DNA of 53,611 nucleotides from Muribaculaceae bacterium (GCA_009775365.1 VSPM01000009.1:1-53611), one strand, 5' to 3'. Positions 16,488-24,524 are shown, numbered from the stretch's first letter. The notes: generated from the sequence alone by a model not told the origin. Numbers and translations are program-made.

Positions 16488-17756
16488 TTATCTGTCTATC
16501 CCGAATATCGGGTTCAGGAATACGCCGGTATATGGCAACAGGTCGACCCGGCATTTGATTGCCGCCCGACTTAATGTGAAAGATAGTTTCACCACAGTGT
16601 TGCGTGGCAGGGCCGGGAGGTTCGGTAAAGACAGGTTCTCATATTTTATGATTGTGTGGTCTTTGTCGTTGCATTCCAGCTCAAGGTCGATGGCATATGT
16701 GTCGTTGTCGCCGTTGTTTGTGAGGTCGGTCTCACAGAAATATATCTGAGGCAGATAGGAGGCTTTATACTCAGGTTCATCTTTCCCGGAGCCTGATATC
16801 CCGAAATTGTCGGGAGAGAAACGGAATGGCCGCAGTTGGTTGCCGGCCATGCCGGGAGTGACGAACGATGTGACCACCCGTTCATTGGAAGAGTCCACAG
16901 AGCCGTCGTCTCTATATTTAGCCGGCTTGTAGAATAGGTTGTTAGGCATCAGGAACTCCTTCTGCATCAACTTGCTGAAGGTTATGCCCTTCACTTTGAT
17001 GCTTTCGTAAGGCACGTAGCTGTCTTTGCTGAACTCGAACACGAATTTCACAAGATTGCGTGTGATGAATAGAGTTTCCTCCTGCACAGTGACGGCATCT
17101 GGCGCTTCTCTGTCGCGAGAGACAGTCACATCGAAGTATTCCGTCATAGGCACATATCGTTTCTCCTCTTCGTCTGCATTCTCGTTGTCGATATACGGGG
17201 ATGCGTAGTCGGTCTTTCCTTCAATGTTGCCTGAAGACCAAGGCCGGTATGCGGTCAGGGAGGCCATCTCTTCAGGAGTAAGGGTGGCTCCGACAGCGAA
17301 ATTCCCGTTTGTGAAGTCGATGGCCGGAATGATAGACTTCTCGTTCGCGATTAGGTAAATGCGTTTTATCTCGCTGTTGACGGTTTCGTTGTCACCGATT
17401 TTTACCTTGAAAAGGAAGTCGCCGTATAGCTCTCCCGGTTGGGGATTTAGGTCAGAAAATGTCTCGATACGGTTATGTTCTACAGAATTGTCGGGGCGCA
17501 CGATTATTATCCTCAGAGAGCTGATGTTCTCATACCGGGATGATGGCGCCACAAAGCCGAAAGGATAGCCGTCCGGCTCTTCGCCGGCTGCGCGTGTGGA
17601 CATGGATGCCCCGGAATTGTTGACGGCGACTTTGATAGCCAGTCTTACACCGGGGGTCGTGTCCGCCGCCGGCGCGGGGTCGTTGCCGCAACCTCCTGTC
17701 AGCGACAACGCGGCTATGGCCGTCAGCATAACAAAAATCGAAAACCATCTTCTCAT
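16488..17756 (-). CDS. Minor fimbrillin lipoprotein (FimA/Mfa-like)
   Basis: A 422-residue lipoprotein (lipobox LTGGC, Cys23). After a first beta-strand (VRLAIKVAVNNSG) comes MSTRAAG, with Arg55 as probable maturation site. The next region (YENISSLRIIIVRPDNSVEHN) is the standard second-strand pattern of the P. gingivalis FimA-like fold. The C-terminus (LPRNTVVKLSFTL, then VDLLPYTGVFLNPIFG) has the N-T-x-Y/V-x-V and V-x-PY patterns of Mfa-type subunits. The start overlaps the anchor gene stop by 4 bp (ATGA type), so translation is coupled. It is probably an accessory subunit between shaft and tip, like Mfa3/Mfa4 or FimC/FimD (inference). Confidence 0.85.
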   Translation of the reverse strand: MRRWFSIFVMLTAIAALSLTGGCGNDPAPAADTTPGVRLAIKVAVNNSGASMSTRAAGEEPDGYPFGFVAPSSRYENISSLRIIIVRPDNSVEHNRIETFSDLNPQPGELYGDFLFKVKIGDNETVNSEIKRIYLIANEKSIIPAIDFTNGNFAVGATLTPEEMASLTAYRPWSSGNIEGKTDYASPYIDNENADEEEKRYVPMTEYFDVTVSRDREAPDAVTVQEETLFITRNLVKFVFEFSKDSYVPYESIKVKGITFSKLMQKEFLMPNNLFYKPAKYRDDGSVDSSNERVVTSFVTPGMAGNQLRPFRFSPDNFGISGSGKDEPEYKASYLPQIYFCETDLTNNGDNDTYAIDLELECNDKDHTIIKYENLSLPNLPALPRNTVVKLSFTLSRAAIKCRVDLLPYTGVFLNPIFGIDR

Positions 17757-18766
17757 AGGTCAGTGTTGTTAAGGCGTACCACCCAGTCGTTGATTACAAT
17801 CTGGGTTTTTATCCACATGAGGTTGCGGTCGAGGAAGAAAATCATGTTCCAGCGGCTCTCGCGGTCGAGATATTCCTGTGCCCCCATCTTGAAGTATTGC
17901 TCGCTCTTGAGGAGGAGAAGGTAGTTGTTGAGAGGTATGTCTATGACAGTGTCACCGCCGTCGCGACGTGTGACCGTCAGGTGAGGGTCGTTCCTGGTGA
18001 CGAGTCTCGGAAAACTCATTTCGGCGAAGCATACCTGTGATATGCCGCCGTCCGGAAGTTCCCCCGGAGATGCGTTCCCTCTTGTCCATGGAAGATATTC
18101 CACCGGTGTGCGGGGAATTATGTCGTTGTCATATGCGAACAGGGTGTTGTTGTCGGTCACTTTGAAGTCGAAGAGTTCATTGTCGAGCGGTTCTCCGTCG
18201 ACCTGCTGTAGCACCACGCGGAGGTTGTTGGTGTCTTTCATCATCTTCACGGTGGCCTCGCGATAGTCGGTGTCGGTTTCCTCGACAGCTACGGAGATGT
18301 TGCCGTAGAAGAGCGGGTGGAGGCTGGTGCCCACAGGCGAGGTCAGCGCCGACTGACTGAGGGCCACCTCGATGTCGCGATACGTAATCGAGGCCGGGTC
18401 TGCAACGAAATGGAACGAAGACTGTTCGCATTCCATTCCTCCGTATGCTATGATCTGATATTCGTCAGGTTCCAGGTCGATAGTCATGCGCCAATTCTCG
18501 TCGGCGAGGTCGGAAGTGTCGTTTGTCCGAGTGGTGACATATTTCCCGTCGGAGTCATAGAAAAGAACAGTAAGGCATTCCACTTGAGAAGGGAACGCGT
18601 TGGCGAACTCCATGTTGTAGTCATAGACGAATCTGAGCCTCAGTCCTTGCGGACATGGGTCGAGGTCTTCATATATGCTCTCGCACGACGAGAAAAGCGA
18701 GGCGCCCGCCATAAAGGCAGTAGTCGCCAGGCTCCCTGTGAGTCTTGAGAAAAATTTAGGTGTCAT
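17753..18766 (-). CDS. mfa2: Fimbrial anchor, FimB/Mfa2 family
   Basis: A 337-residue lipoprotein (lipobox LFSSC, Cys28) with the hallmark of the FimB/Mfa2 family right after the lipid Cys: ESIYEDLDPCPQGLRLRF. In Porphyromonas gingivalis Mfa2 and FimB hold the shaft to the outer membrane and limit its length. Unlike the other three structural subunits it lacks an S/A-T-R motif after the first strand, which fits an anchor that keeps its lipid. The C-terminus ends VINDWVVRLNN, nearly the same as the end of the major subunit. It lies between the major and minor fimbrillin genes and is separated from the major one by two hairpins. Confidence 0.93.
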   Translation of the reverse strand: MTPKFFSRLTGSLATTAFMAGASLFSSCESIYEDLDPCPQGLRLRFVYDYNMEFANAFPSQVECLTVLFYDSDGKYVTTRTNDTSDLADENWRMTIDLEPDEYQIIAYGGMECEQSSFHFVADPASITYRDIEVALSQSALTSPVGTSLHPLFYGNISVAVEETDTDYREATVKMMKDTNNLRVVLQQVDGEPLDNELFDFKVTDNNTLFAYDNDIIPRTPVEYLPWTRGNASPGELPDGGISQVCFAEMSFPRLVTRNDPHLTVTRRDGGDTVIDIPLNNYLLLLKSEQYFKMGAQEYLDRESRWNMIFFLDRNLMWIKTQIVINDWVVRLNNTDL

Positions 18767-18793
18767 GTCATATTCTGTTTTTATTGGTGGGCA

Positions 18794-18813
18794 CAGGGGC
18801 CGTCAGGCCCCTG
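18794..18813. other. Hairpin 2 in the Mfa1-Mfa2 gap
   Basis: CAGGGGCC (18794-18801) pairs perfectly with GGCCCCTG (18806-18813) across a 4-nt loop. There is no U tract. It sits just before the anchor gene start at 18766. Confidence 0.85.
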
Positions 18814-18824
18814 CGTCCTTATAA

Positions 18825-18852
18825 GTCCGGGAGGGTCGCAACGCTCCCGGAC
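18825..18852. other. Hairpin 1 in the Mfa1-Mfa2 gap
   Basis: GTCCGGGAG (18825-18833) pairs perfectly with CTCCCGGAC (18844-18852). It comes first after the major fimbrillin stop codon in the direction of transcription. With the second hairpin it probably sets the ratio of shaft to anchor mRNA by attenuation or by protecting a processed 3' end (inference). Confidence 0.85.
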
Positions 18853-18925
18853 ATTTGGCGCAAGTCATTTGTCAGAAATGCGATGAAGGAGAGGGAAGAA
18901 GGAGAGAGGAGAAGCCGGTGTCGAA

Positions 18926-20803
18926 TCAGAGAATAATGTTGTTCACGCGAACCACCCAGTCGAGCACCTGCACAGAGACCTTGAAATAGATTTCCGGAGT
19001 CTCGTCGTCTGTTGGCGGCGGAGGAGGCACATCGCCCGGCAGACCGAACTGCAACACGTTGTCGACTTTGATTTTATATATGTTGTTGCGCACTGTGGCG
19101 AACTCCATAGTGCCCATTATGGCGGGGTCGTCATTGTCGTTGTGACGGTTGTAGTAGTAATAATATATATAGTAGTGAAGCTTGCCGGTCTTATCTTTTG
19201 TAGGATTGTAGACAGTGAAGTTGAAGTTGTTGTCGTCCACATATTCCGACATATTATTCGCGATCATGCCTTTTGCATTTGCGACGTTCGAGCCGAAAAT
19301 CACGTCAATGTAGTTCTCTACAGATTCATCGACCTTGATTTCAGTGCCGTTGCCGTCAAAAATCGAGAAGTAGCCTGCAAGAACAGCGTCGACAAACTGA
19401 GAACGTATTACGGAAGTGTTGTGGGTCTTGGCATACTTCCACACATCATAAGCGCTGCCCAACATTATGGCAGTCTGGTTGACAGTGCCGAGTTCGGCCT
19501 CGGAATAAGAGTAGAGAGGTTCGCCTGCGGCCATCGCGTCGGCAATGATTTTTGCCGGGTGATAGTCTGTGCCGCTGCCGGTTTGGTCTGACGCCGGTTT
19601 GATTTCGCCTCTGAAGACAATGCCGGTGGTGATGCCATATTTCTGTGCGGCGGCTCCGGGCATGGTGTTCTCAGTTGCATAGCGCCACACCTTATATAGT
19701 GTGCCGCGACCGTTTTTCCATTCTTCGTTGTCATCGACATTGAGAGAGCTGATTTCTGTGAAATTATAGTTCTCAGGTAATGTGTTGAGGTTGAAGAAAT
19801 AATTATTGGCAATATCACTATATGCGCCACCGTTTGCAAAAGCGGTTTTTTTATCGGCGTTGGGGCTTACCACCCAGTTGGTGGTGAGTTCGCGGCCACA
19901 GATTTCTGCTTTCGTTTCGGTGCCGTCGGCCGACACTCGCGGAAGGAAGTAATACTCCTTTGCCTCGTTGAAAAGAGAGAGAGCCTGGATTTCAATCACG
20001 GCCGCCTCAAGACCTGACTCGCTGTCCTTGATTGTATAGTTATTGTCGATTTCTTCACCGTCATATTTTGACTGGAAGTCGAAACGGCAGGCCACGCGCT
20101 CCACGCTGACAGTTCCGAGATTGAAGGCTGTGGCGGTTGTGCTGTGGTTGCGGACGAGCGTCTCAAGAGTAGGGAGCTTGACCTCTGTGGGAAGAGCGTT
20201 TGACATCAGGAAATTTTTCTCGGTGGCGATGTCAATGTTGTCGCCGTCCGTTATTTCCCCGATCTTATCTGTGAAAGACCTGTCGCTATTACTCTCTGCC
20301 CCCAGTTCGTTGAGGCTTGCAATCAAAGCGGGAGTGGGGTTGCAGTATGCGAATACGTAGGCAGATTTGCCCTCATAGTTTTCAATGCCGGCCACATCGC
20401 TGTTCTTGTCGACATATTTGCTGAGTTCTTCTGAATTGAACTGCACGGTATAGGTCGGTTTGCTTGAAGACTGGCTCAGTATCGAGTTTGACAGGCTTTT
20501 CGACACATATAGATACTCTCCGGATTCGGTCTTCTCCGCAAGTATCACATAAATCTGGTTCACATTGTTCTCATAATCCTTGCCCGGTTCGAAACCGTCG
20601 TTGGATTCGGCGGGGTTTTCTCCCGGGTTTTCTCCCGGATCGACGGTCTCAGACCTGGTGCTTGTGGGGAGTGCGAGGGTGAGGTTTGTGAACACGTCGC
20701 CCTCAGAGGAATTCGCGCCTCCTCCGGGGACAGGCTCCTGTGATGAGCAAGCCCACAGGCCGAGCGCGAGGGCGCCGGTTATGAATTTAGCTAAGTGCTT
20801 CAT
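18926..20803 (-). CDS. mfa1: Major fimbrial subunit, Mfa1 family
   Basis: A 625-residue lipoprotein pre-pilin that builds the shaft of a type V fimbria by donor-strand exchange. I start it at 20803 (MKHLAKFI), directly before the signal peptide with lipobox LGLWAC (Cys19); an in-frame ATG at 20854 adds 17 Asn/Ile-rich residues and is unlikely. The first strand ends TSTRSE with Arg50, close to the sites where gingipain-type proteases cut P. gingivalis Mfa1 and FimA. Family features include DVFTNLTLALP, AYVFAYCNP and the C-terminal donor-like strand VSVQVLDWVVRVNN. It is third in a six-gene operon and is followed by a 159-bp gap with two hairpins. Confidence 0.93.
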   Translation of the reverse strand: MKHLAKFITGALALGLWACSSQEPVPGGGANSSEGDVFTNLTLALPTSTRSETVDPGENPGENPAESNDGFEPGKDYENNVNQIYVILAEKTESGEYLYVSKSLSNSILSQSSSKPTYTVQFNSEELSKYVDKNSDVAGIENYEGKSAYVFAYCNPTPALIASLNELGAESNSDRSFTDKIGEITDGDNIDIATEKNFLMSNALPTEVKLPTLETLVRNHSTTATAFNLGTVSVERVACRFDFQSKYDGEEIDNNYTIKDSESGLEAAVIEIQALSLFNEAKEYYFLPRVSADGTETKAEICGRELTTNWVVSPNADKKTAFANGGAYSDIANNYFFNLNTLPENYNFTEISSLNVDDNEEWKNGRGTLYKVWRYATENTMPGAAAQKYGITTGIVFRGEIKPASDQTGSGTDYHPAKIIADAMAAGEPLYSYSEAELGTVNQTAIMLGSAYDVWKYAKTHNTSVIRSQFVDAVLAGYFSIFDGNGTEIKVDESVENYIDVIFGSNVANAKGMIANNMSEYVDDNNFNFTVYNPTKDKTGKLHYYIYYYYYNRHNDNDDPAIMGTMEFATVRNNIYKIKVDNVLQFGLPGDVPPPPPTDDETPEIYFKVSVQVLDWVVRVNNIIL

Positions 20804-20834
20804 AAAATTAATGTTATTGTTATAAATTATGTAG

Positions 20835-22286
20835 TTATTTGAGTTTATTGCCATAAGGAAGATAAGTGACGCCGTTTGCAGAACGCTCCATGGCTGTGCG
20901 TGTCTGCTCGATAGCGTCGGCTGCGTCTTTTATGCCGAGCTTCTGCGCTTCCTCGAAGAGGGGAAGAGCCTCGCCATATTTTTTCTGAAGGGCTTTGAGG
21001 ATGCCGCGTCCGTAGACAGCCTGCGGCGAGTTTCCGGCGTTGGCAAGATACTTCTCCGCCATCTTGTAGTCTCCACGGTTCATGGCAGAGTTGGCGGCGT
21101 TGAGGTTGGCGGTCTCGCTCTCAGGGAACATTCTCACAGCCATGTCGAACACCTCGTCATATTCCGGGCTGCCATGCGGATAGCTGTTGGCAAGGAGGAA
21201 GAACTCATTCTGGCTCAGGTTCTGAGGACGGGTCTTCATCACCTCGCGGATTTCGTCGACGTTGAGATATTTGCGTATGGTGTAGGTTATCCGATAGTCG
21301 GTGTGGCGCAACGGCGGGTAGACGTTGGTCAGGATGAAGTTATAGTCCTGCGGGAAACGTGAGCGGAAGCGGTCGTTTCTCACCGGGGCCGGGATGGAAG
21401 TGTCGTCGATAAAGGCAAGCATCTCCTCTTTTGCCGCCAGGGAGCTTCCGGCCACCCATTCGCGCAGCCCCTCCCAGTCTTCAGGCACATAGTCGGTGTG
21501 GTAGACAGAGGCCGGGAAGGAAGAGTTTTTTCTCACATACTCCTTCACCACCTCGGTTCTCCCTTTTGCAAGACGCACATTGTTGTCGTAAGGGCCTTCG
21601 GGCGACGCGAAACCCTTGAGCCATATTGACTCCACGGTAGCGTCGGGGTTATCCTTCACGGCGTTGACGGTCTTCAGGATAGAGTCGAGCTCAACATAGT
21701 TGTTGGCATAGTTCCAGTCGATGTTTGTTTTGTTGACTATGAATCGCACGTTGGCGCGGCCGCTGAGGTTGAAACGCTTCTCGGCAGTGTCAAGCGGCAC
21801 GATATAGTCAAACCGTGGGTTGAAGAGGCGCGGGCGAAGGTCGATGATGGCCACAGGCACGGTGTCTTGGGCGTTTATGGCCCCGCAGCAGCCGCTTTGC
21901 GTCTGTTTGAAAGCGAGAGTGGATAGCTCCATCCAGTCTTCATAAGGGAGCGACACGCTGTAGCTGAACGGCTCCCCCTTGCCGGCGCGATAAAGATTCA
22001 TGGTAGAGTCGTTGTCGCGCAGGTCGTAATAATACATGTTTTTTCCGGCCACTGTCACGGAAGGGAACTCAACAGAGCGGGAGCTGTCGGCAGCCCACAG
22101 CACCGGCTTGATTTCCAGTCGGCTGTTGATTTTCTGATGAATCTCCTTAGGGTTGACGGTCATGTTTACAAACATTCGCGAGCCGTCGCGCCCGGTCGAG
22201 AGGTCGTAGATTTTATTGCTGTCATCATTCTGAGCTCCGGCAGACATGGCCGCCAGGGCGAGAACGGCTGTAAATAGATGTTTCAT
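20835..22286 (-). CDS. DUF3868 OmpA-like fimbrial accessory protein
   Basis: A 483-residue periplasmic or outer-membrane protein. I use the start at 22286 (MKHLFTAV, signal peptide ending SAGAQ), 7 bp after the DUF3575 stop, in place of an in-frame ATG at 22310 that overlaps it. The N-terminal half is the DUF3868 domain found beside mfa genes. The middle (SIWLKGFASPEGPYDNNVRL, near residues 225-245) matches the OmpA/MotB C-terminal fold that binds peptidoglycan. The last 120 residues are helical TPR-like repeats (NRGDYKMAEKYLANA, KKYGEALPLFEEAQ). In this position such proteins probably help assemble or fix the fimbria at the cell wall (inference). Confidence 0.88.
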   Translation of the reverse strand: MKHLFTAVLALAAMSAGAQNDDSNKIYDLSTGRDGSRMFVNMTVNPKEIHQKINSRLEIKPVLWAADSSRSVEFPSVTVAGKNMYYYDLRDNDSTMNLYRAGKGEPFSYSVSLPYEDWMELSTLAFKQTQSGCCGAINAQDTVPVAIIDLRPRLFNPRFDYIVPLDTAEKRFNLSGRANVRFIVNKTNIDWNYANNYVELDSILKTVNAVKDNPDATVESIWLKGFASPEGPYDNNVRLAKGRTEVVKEYVRKNSSFPASVYHTDYVPEDWEGLREWVAGSSLAAKEEMLAFIDDTSIPAPVRNDRFRSRFPQDYNFILTNVYPPLRHTDYRITYTIRKYLNVDEIREVMKTRPQNLSQNEFFLLANSYPHGSPEYDEVFDMAVRMFPESETANLNAANSAMNRGDYKMAEKYLANAGNSPQAVYGRGILKALQKKYGEALPLFEEAQKLGIKDAADAIEQTRTAMERSANGVTYLPYGNKLK

Positions 22287-22293
22287 GTAGGAA

Positions 22294-22881
22294 TCAGAAG
22301 AGATATTCAATGTTTATAGCCACTTTGGTAGGCCCCACATAATTGTGCGGGCGGTTCACGTCGATTTTTGTGCCACACTCCGCGCAGGGGTATGAGTCGA
22401 AACGGGTGTAGATCCATCCGAATCCGAATTCAGCCTCGATGTTCCAGTGTTTTGCTACAGGCCAGGCATAGCCGTAGGCGATTCCGGCACCCGCGCCCCA
22501 TCCCTGATATCGCTTGTCGCGCAGGTTGGAGAAGTCAGTGCCGAGGAATGAGAAGTTAGTTCCGATGTTTCCGATGTTGTATTGGCCCGCGATTGCGTGC
22601 ACACCGAAGAAATGGCCTGCGAATCTCTGGCAGAGCCAGTATCTTGCCTCAGGGCGCACAAACCAGTGTTTCCATTTGTGGTCGTCGACAGTCCAGGCGT
22701 TGACTTCCCCGGTGACGTCTATGGTCCATCTCGGCGCAAGCCCGACCTCTACGCCTAAGTTGGGGCTTAGAAGAGCGTCGCCTATAATGTTGGTTTTTAC
22801 GGCCACGTCCTGAGCCGTTGCAAGCCCTGATGAACCCGAGGCAAGAGCCATAAAGAGCAATCCAACTGATAATTTATTCAT
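22294..22881 (-). CDS. DUF3575 outer-membrane beta-barrel protein
   Basis: A 195-residue protein with a signal peptide (about 1-23, ending GLATA). The DUF3575 opening is VAVKTNIIGDALLSPNLGVEVGL. The remaining pattern of alternating residues and Trp/Tyr-rich strands ends in an aromatic residue (EYLF), as outer-membrane beta-barrels do. Genes of this family open Mfa-type operons, and here it is the first gene after the 205-nt leader. The invertible segment lies at 23086-23279. No good minus-strand promoter is visible between that segment and the gene. Confidence 0.9.
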   Translation of the reverse strand: MNKLSVGLLFMALASGSSGLATAQDVAVKTNIIGDALLSPNLGVEVGLAPRWTIDVTGEVNAWTVDDHKWKHWFVRPEARYWLCQRFAGHFFGVHAIAGQYNIGNIGTNFSFLGTDFSNLRDKRYQGWGAGAGIAYGYAWPVAKHWNIEAEFGFGWIYTRFDSYPCAECGTKIDVNRPHNYVGPTKVAINIEYLF

Positions 22882-23085
22882 TATTATTAATGTTCGGTCA
22901 GCAGATAACTGAATGTTTTATATTACAAGTTCGATAGTCAATTAATCGAGAGGCAAACCGGCGGATATGGCTAATCTTGTCATAGTATAAAAGTGCGGCC
23001 GCTTTTGTCGTGGTCGATTATTGAGGAATGAATATCATGTTGAATTACAAGAGGATATAAATCGTTGATAACACTCGGATTTTAA

Positions 23086-23106
23086 ACACTCTATATAAGA
23101 GATATT
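23086..23106 (+). repeat. Left inverted repeat of the invertible segment
   Basis: 21 bp, an exact reverse complement of 23259-23279. The match stops sharply on both sides, as expected for a recombination site. Confidence 0.95.
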
Positions 23107-23148
23107 AATGATATGCTATTGACTGACAATCAATGACATAACAAAATC

Positions 23149-23184
23149 CAGTTTTAACACATTTTGTAACATGTTTTAAAACTG
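23149..23184. repeat. Interior palindrome in the invertible segment
   Basis: CAGTTTTAA (23149-23157) and TTAAAACTG (23176-23184) form a 9-bp inverted repeat with an 18-bp spacer inside the invertible DNA. It may bind a regulator or recombination accessory protein; this is only a possibility. Confidence 0.5.
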
Positions 23185-23216
23185 AACTTTTTCTTTGTAA
23201 TTTTAACGCTCAAAAG

Positions 23217-23247
23217 TTTCTGAATATAAGAATTTTAATTAATTTTG
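23217..23247 (+). promoter_or_regulatory. Promoter carried on the invertible segment
   Basis: TTTC (23217-23220), a 19-bp spacer and TAATTTTG (23240-23247): the -7 box is perfect, the -33 box one base off TTTG. In the orientation shown it fires rightward across the repeat into the terminator at 23317-23356. Confidence 0.7.
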
Positions 23248-23258
23248 CACTGCGAATG

Positions 23259-23279
23259 AATATCTCTTATATAGAGTGT
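23259..23279 (-). repeat. Right inverted repeat of the invertible segment
   Basis: 21 bp, exact reverse complement of 23086-23106. It lies 11 bp after the -7 box, so the start of transcription probably falls just before or in the repeat. Confidence 0.95.
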
Positions 23280-23316
23280 GTGAAAAATAATAAAGTCGCA
23301 GATATATTGTTAAAAC

Positions 23317-23356
23317 AAGCAGGGCGCCTTTCCTAATGCGGGAAGGCGCCCTGCTT
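23317..23356. terminator. Bidirectional terminator right of the invertible segment
   Basis: A 17-bp stem (14 perfect pairs AAGCAGGGCGCCTT with its complement, then two G-C and one G-U pair) and a 6-nt loop. The plus side leads into TATAAGTGTTTTTAA, the minus side into GTTTTAACAATAT. It ends purC transcription (minus strand) and blocks the OFF-oriented fimbrial promoter (plus strand). Confidence 0.8.
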
Positions 23357-23456
23357 ATAAGTGTTTTTAAGTTTATTTTATGTGATGTAGTTTGCCGAGG
23401 GGGTATGCGCACGCCCCGGAGATTGTAGGGTTCGGCAAACTGTAAGAATCCAGTAA

Positions 23457-24410
23457 TTATTTTTTGAGATTGAGGATGCAGTCAGTCACATGTCCTTCGA
23501 TGCGGGCAGCGAGGTCGGCACCCTCCGCCTTCACGAATTTACGTCCTGTGATATGCTCGTAAAGCTCGATGTAGCGGTCAGACACGCTTTCCACAAACTC
23601 GGGAGTCATCTGAGGCATAACTTGTCCCTCTTTCCCCATGAAGTCATGGTCGATGAGCCACTGGCGCACAAACTCCTTGCTGAGCTGGCGCTGCGCCTCG
23701 CCTTTCTCGAAACGCTCCTGATAACCTTCGGCATAGAAATAGCGAGAAGAGTCGGGGGTGTGAATCTCGTCGATGAGTATCACCTTGCCGTCGCGTTTGC
23801 CGAACTCATATTTTGTATCGACGAGTATCAGCCCTTTCTCCTGAGCCATCTTGGAGCCGAGGGCGAAGAGCTTGCGGGTGTAGTCTTCCACCACCTTGTA
23901 GTCTTCCTCGCTCACGAGTCCCTGTGCGATGATTTCCTCGCGGGAGATGTTTTCGTCATGGCCTTCAGCCGCCTTTGTGGTGGGGGTGATGATAGGCTCC
24001 GGGAAACGCTCGTTCTCGCGCATGCCGTCGGGGAGCTTCACTCCGCAGATTTCGCGGCATCCGTTCTTATATTCGCGCCATGCGCTGCCTGTGAGGTAGC
24101 CGCGTATGATCATTTCCACAGGGAAAGACTCCGCCTTGAGGCCCACAGTCACCATAGGGTCGGGCACGGCGAGTTTCCAGTTTGGCACGATTTCGGCGGA
24201 AGCGTCGAGGAAGTATGCGGCAATCTGGTTGAGCACCTGGCCCTTGTAGGGGATTCCTTCGGGAAGGATAACGTCGAAAGCCGAGATGCGGTCGGTGGCG
24301 ATCATTACCATGATGTCGTTGTTGATGGTGTAGACGTCGCGCACTTTGCCGTGGTAGACGGCAGTCTGACCGGGAAATTCAAAGTCTGTCTTGACCAATG
24401 TAGTAGCCAT
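23457..24410 (-). CDS. purC: SAICAR synthase (purine synthesis)
   Basis: Phosphoribosylaminoimidazole-succinocarboxamide synthase joins CAIR and aspartate using ATP, step 7-8 of IMP synthesis. The 317-residue form is the longer type seen in Bacteroidetes. Signatures are YHGKVRDVYTI (residues 19-29), TDRISAFDVILPEGIPYKG (ATP/CAIR site, near 40-58), IIRGYLTGSAWREY (near 101-114) and LVDTKYEFG, then DEIHTPDSSRYF. All are complete. It stands alone. Its 5' region runs into the IS remnant, so its promoter may be new. Confidence 0.97.
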   Translation of the reverse strand: MATTLVKTDFEFPGQTAVYHGKVRDVYTINNDIMVMIATDRISAFDVILPEGIPYKGQVLNQIAAYFLDASAEIVPNWKLAVPDPMVTVGLKAESFPVEMIIRGYLTGSAWREYKNGCREICGVKLPDGMRENERFPEPIITPTTKAAEGHDENISREEIIAQGLVSEEDYKVVEDYTRKLFALGSKMAQEKGLILVDTKYEFGKRDGKVILIDEIHTPDSSRYFYAEGYQERFEKGEAQRQLSKEFVRQWLIDHDFMGKEGQVMPQMTPEFVESVSDRYIELYEHITGRKFVKAEGADLAARIEGHVTDCILNLKK

Positions 24411-24447
24411 TGCTTATGAAATTGAAGAGTTATGAGGCTTGGCAAGA

Positions 24448-24483
24448 GAGGGTGTGTCAAAATGAAGGTTTTGTCGCACCCTC
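24448..24483. other. Probable terminal inverted-repeat hairpin of the IS remnant
   Basis: GAGGGTGTGTCAAAA (24448-24462) and TTTTGTCGCACCCTC (24469-24483) form a 15-bp hairpin with two mismatches. The GGGTGTGTCAAAA type end is common on Bacteroidetes IS elements, so this probably marks the outer end of the remnant. The second end is not present. Confidence 0.5.
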
Positions 24484-24515
24484 CATCTTCCGTCGGCCTG
24501 AAGTGATAGTTTTTG

Positions 24516-24523
24516 CAAAATTA
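24516..24523 (-). promoter_or_regulatory. Candidate -7 box for purC within the IS remnant
   Basis: Minus-strand TAATTTTG about 105 bp before the purC start, located between the transposase remnant and the IS end. No clear -33 box is seen. Confidence 0.35.
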
Positions 24524-24524
24524 C

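Larger units (their letters stand above)
23086..23279. promoter_or_regulatory. Invertible promoter segment of the fimbrial operon
   Basis: Perfect 21-bp inverted repeats lie at 23086-23106 (begins ACACTCTATATAAGAG) and 23259-23279 (ends CTCTTATATAGAGTGT). They enclose 152 bp. The enclosed DNA has a plus-strand promoter near its right end that points away from the fimbrial genes. Inverting the segment would put this promoter on the minus strand, about 230 bp before the first fimbrial gene. This is the standard layout of a recombinase-driven phase-variable promoter in Bacteroidales. The orientation read here is OFF. No recombinase gene is in the window. Confidence 0.88.

Noticed and set aside
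23086..23279. The inverted repeats as IS ends
   Set aside because: The 152-bp interior has no transposase, the repeats flank a promoter, and no target-site duplication is seen.
23457..24419. A 309-codon plus-strand frame opposite purC
   Set aside because: A shadow frame; purC on the minus strand has all family motifs.
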